This document shows, piece after piece, positions 5,933 to 5,940 of a DNA stretch of 5,940 bases; within the stretch, counting starts at the first letter, position 1; the number at the start of each line of letters is the position of its first letter. The position numbers and the translations under genes are program-made. The DNA is from Gemmatimonadaceae bacterium. Its GTDB lineage: Bacteria > Gemmatimonadota > Gemmatimonadetes > Gemmatimonadales > Gemmatimonadaceae. Location: the NCBI GenBank assembly GCA_014378185.1, contig JACMOE010000406.1, positions 1 to 5,940 of the forward strand, given 5' to 3'. A model generated the notes under the pieces. It saw nothing but the letters and a program-made list of their open reading frames with translations, ran no database searches and had not been told where the DNA came from.

Positions 5933-5940
5933 ATGACCAC
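5933..5940 (+). CDS. Possible start of a downstream gene (first codons only)
   Basis: ATG-ACC-AC begins five bases after the lipoprotein stop and continues out of the window. A G-rich stretch (GGTGGGGGG, 5915-5923), formed by the last Val-Gly-Gly codons, lies nine bases upstream and could act as a ribosome binding site. Such close spacing is typical of a cotranscribed partner. With under three codons visible, the product cannot be named, and the ATG could be fortuitous. Confidence 0.35.

Noticed and set aside
1..5940. A mobile element, CRISPR array, defence island or RNA gene
   Set aside because: No transposase, integrase, direct-repeat array, tRNA-like cloverleaf or toxin-antitoxin signature was seen; nearly all DNA is accounted for by housekeeping genes and one exported protein.

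Overview
The window is GC-rich bacterial chromosome, and almost all of it is ordinary housekeeping sequence. The left 78% (about positions 1-4600) is a tight six-gene cluster on the minus strand. In transcription order it reads ruvB, queA, tgt, yajC, def, fmt, and fmt runs off the left edge. Adjacent genes are 37 bases apart at most; tgt/yajC overlap by the ATGA arrangement and def/fmt abut as TAG-ATG. Coding density, high GC, GTG starts and the style of the divergent envelope protein suggest a Gemmatimonadota-like or similar environmental bacterium. That placement is an inference from impression, not a computed result.

Functionally the cluster joins three modules. RuvB is the Holliday-junction branch-migration motor. 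QueA and Tgt act in tRNA queuosine synthesis: Tgt inserts preQ1 at position 34 and QueA then builds epoxyqueuosine. YajC is the small membrane partner of SecDF in protein export. Def and Fmt form the formyl-methionine cycle: Fmt formylates initiator Met-tRNA, and Def removes the formyl group from nascent chains. The queA-tgt-yajC and def-fmt blocks are each widespread; here they lie back to back with no secD/secF after yajC.

Positions 4600-4841 form a divergent intergenic region of about 240 bases. It holds a candidate ruvB promoter and repeated TGTAAC/GTTACA words, including an imperfect dyad. No confident promoter was found for the plus-strand gene.

The right end (4842-5927, plus strand) encodes a putative exported, probably lipid-anchored, beta-rich protein of unrecognised family. 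It has a CxxC pair and what looks like a duplicated C-terminal domain. A further ATG only five bases after its stop, with a G-rich stretch upstream, hints that it is the first gene of a plus-strand operon leaving the window. No RNA gene, insertion sequence, CRISPR array, prophage or defence system was seen. The lipoprotein and its unseen neighbour are the only part with real potential for novelty.
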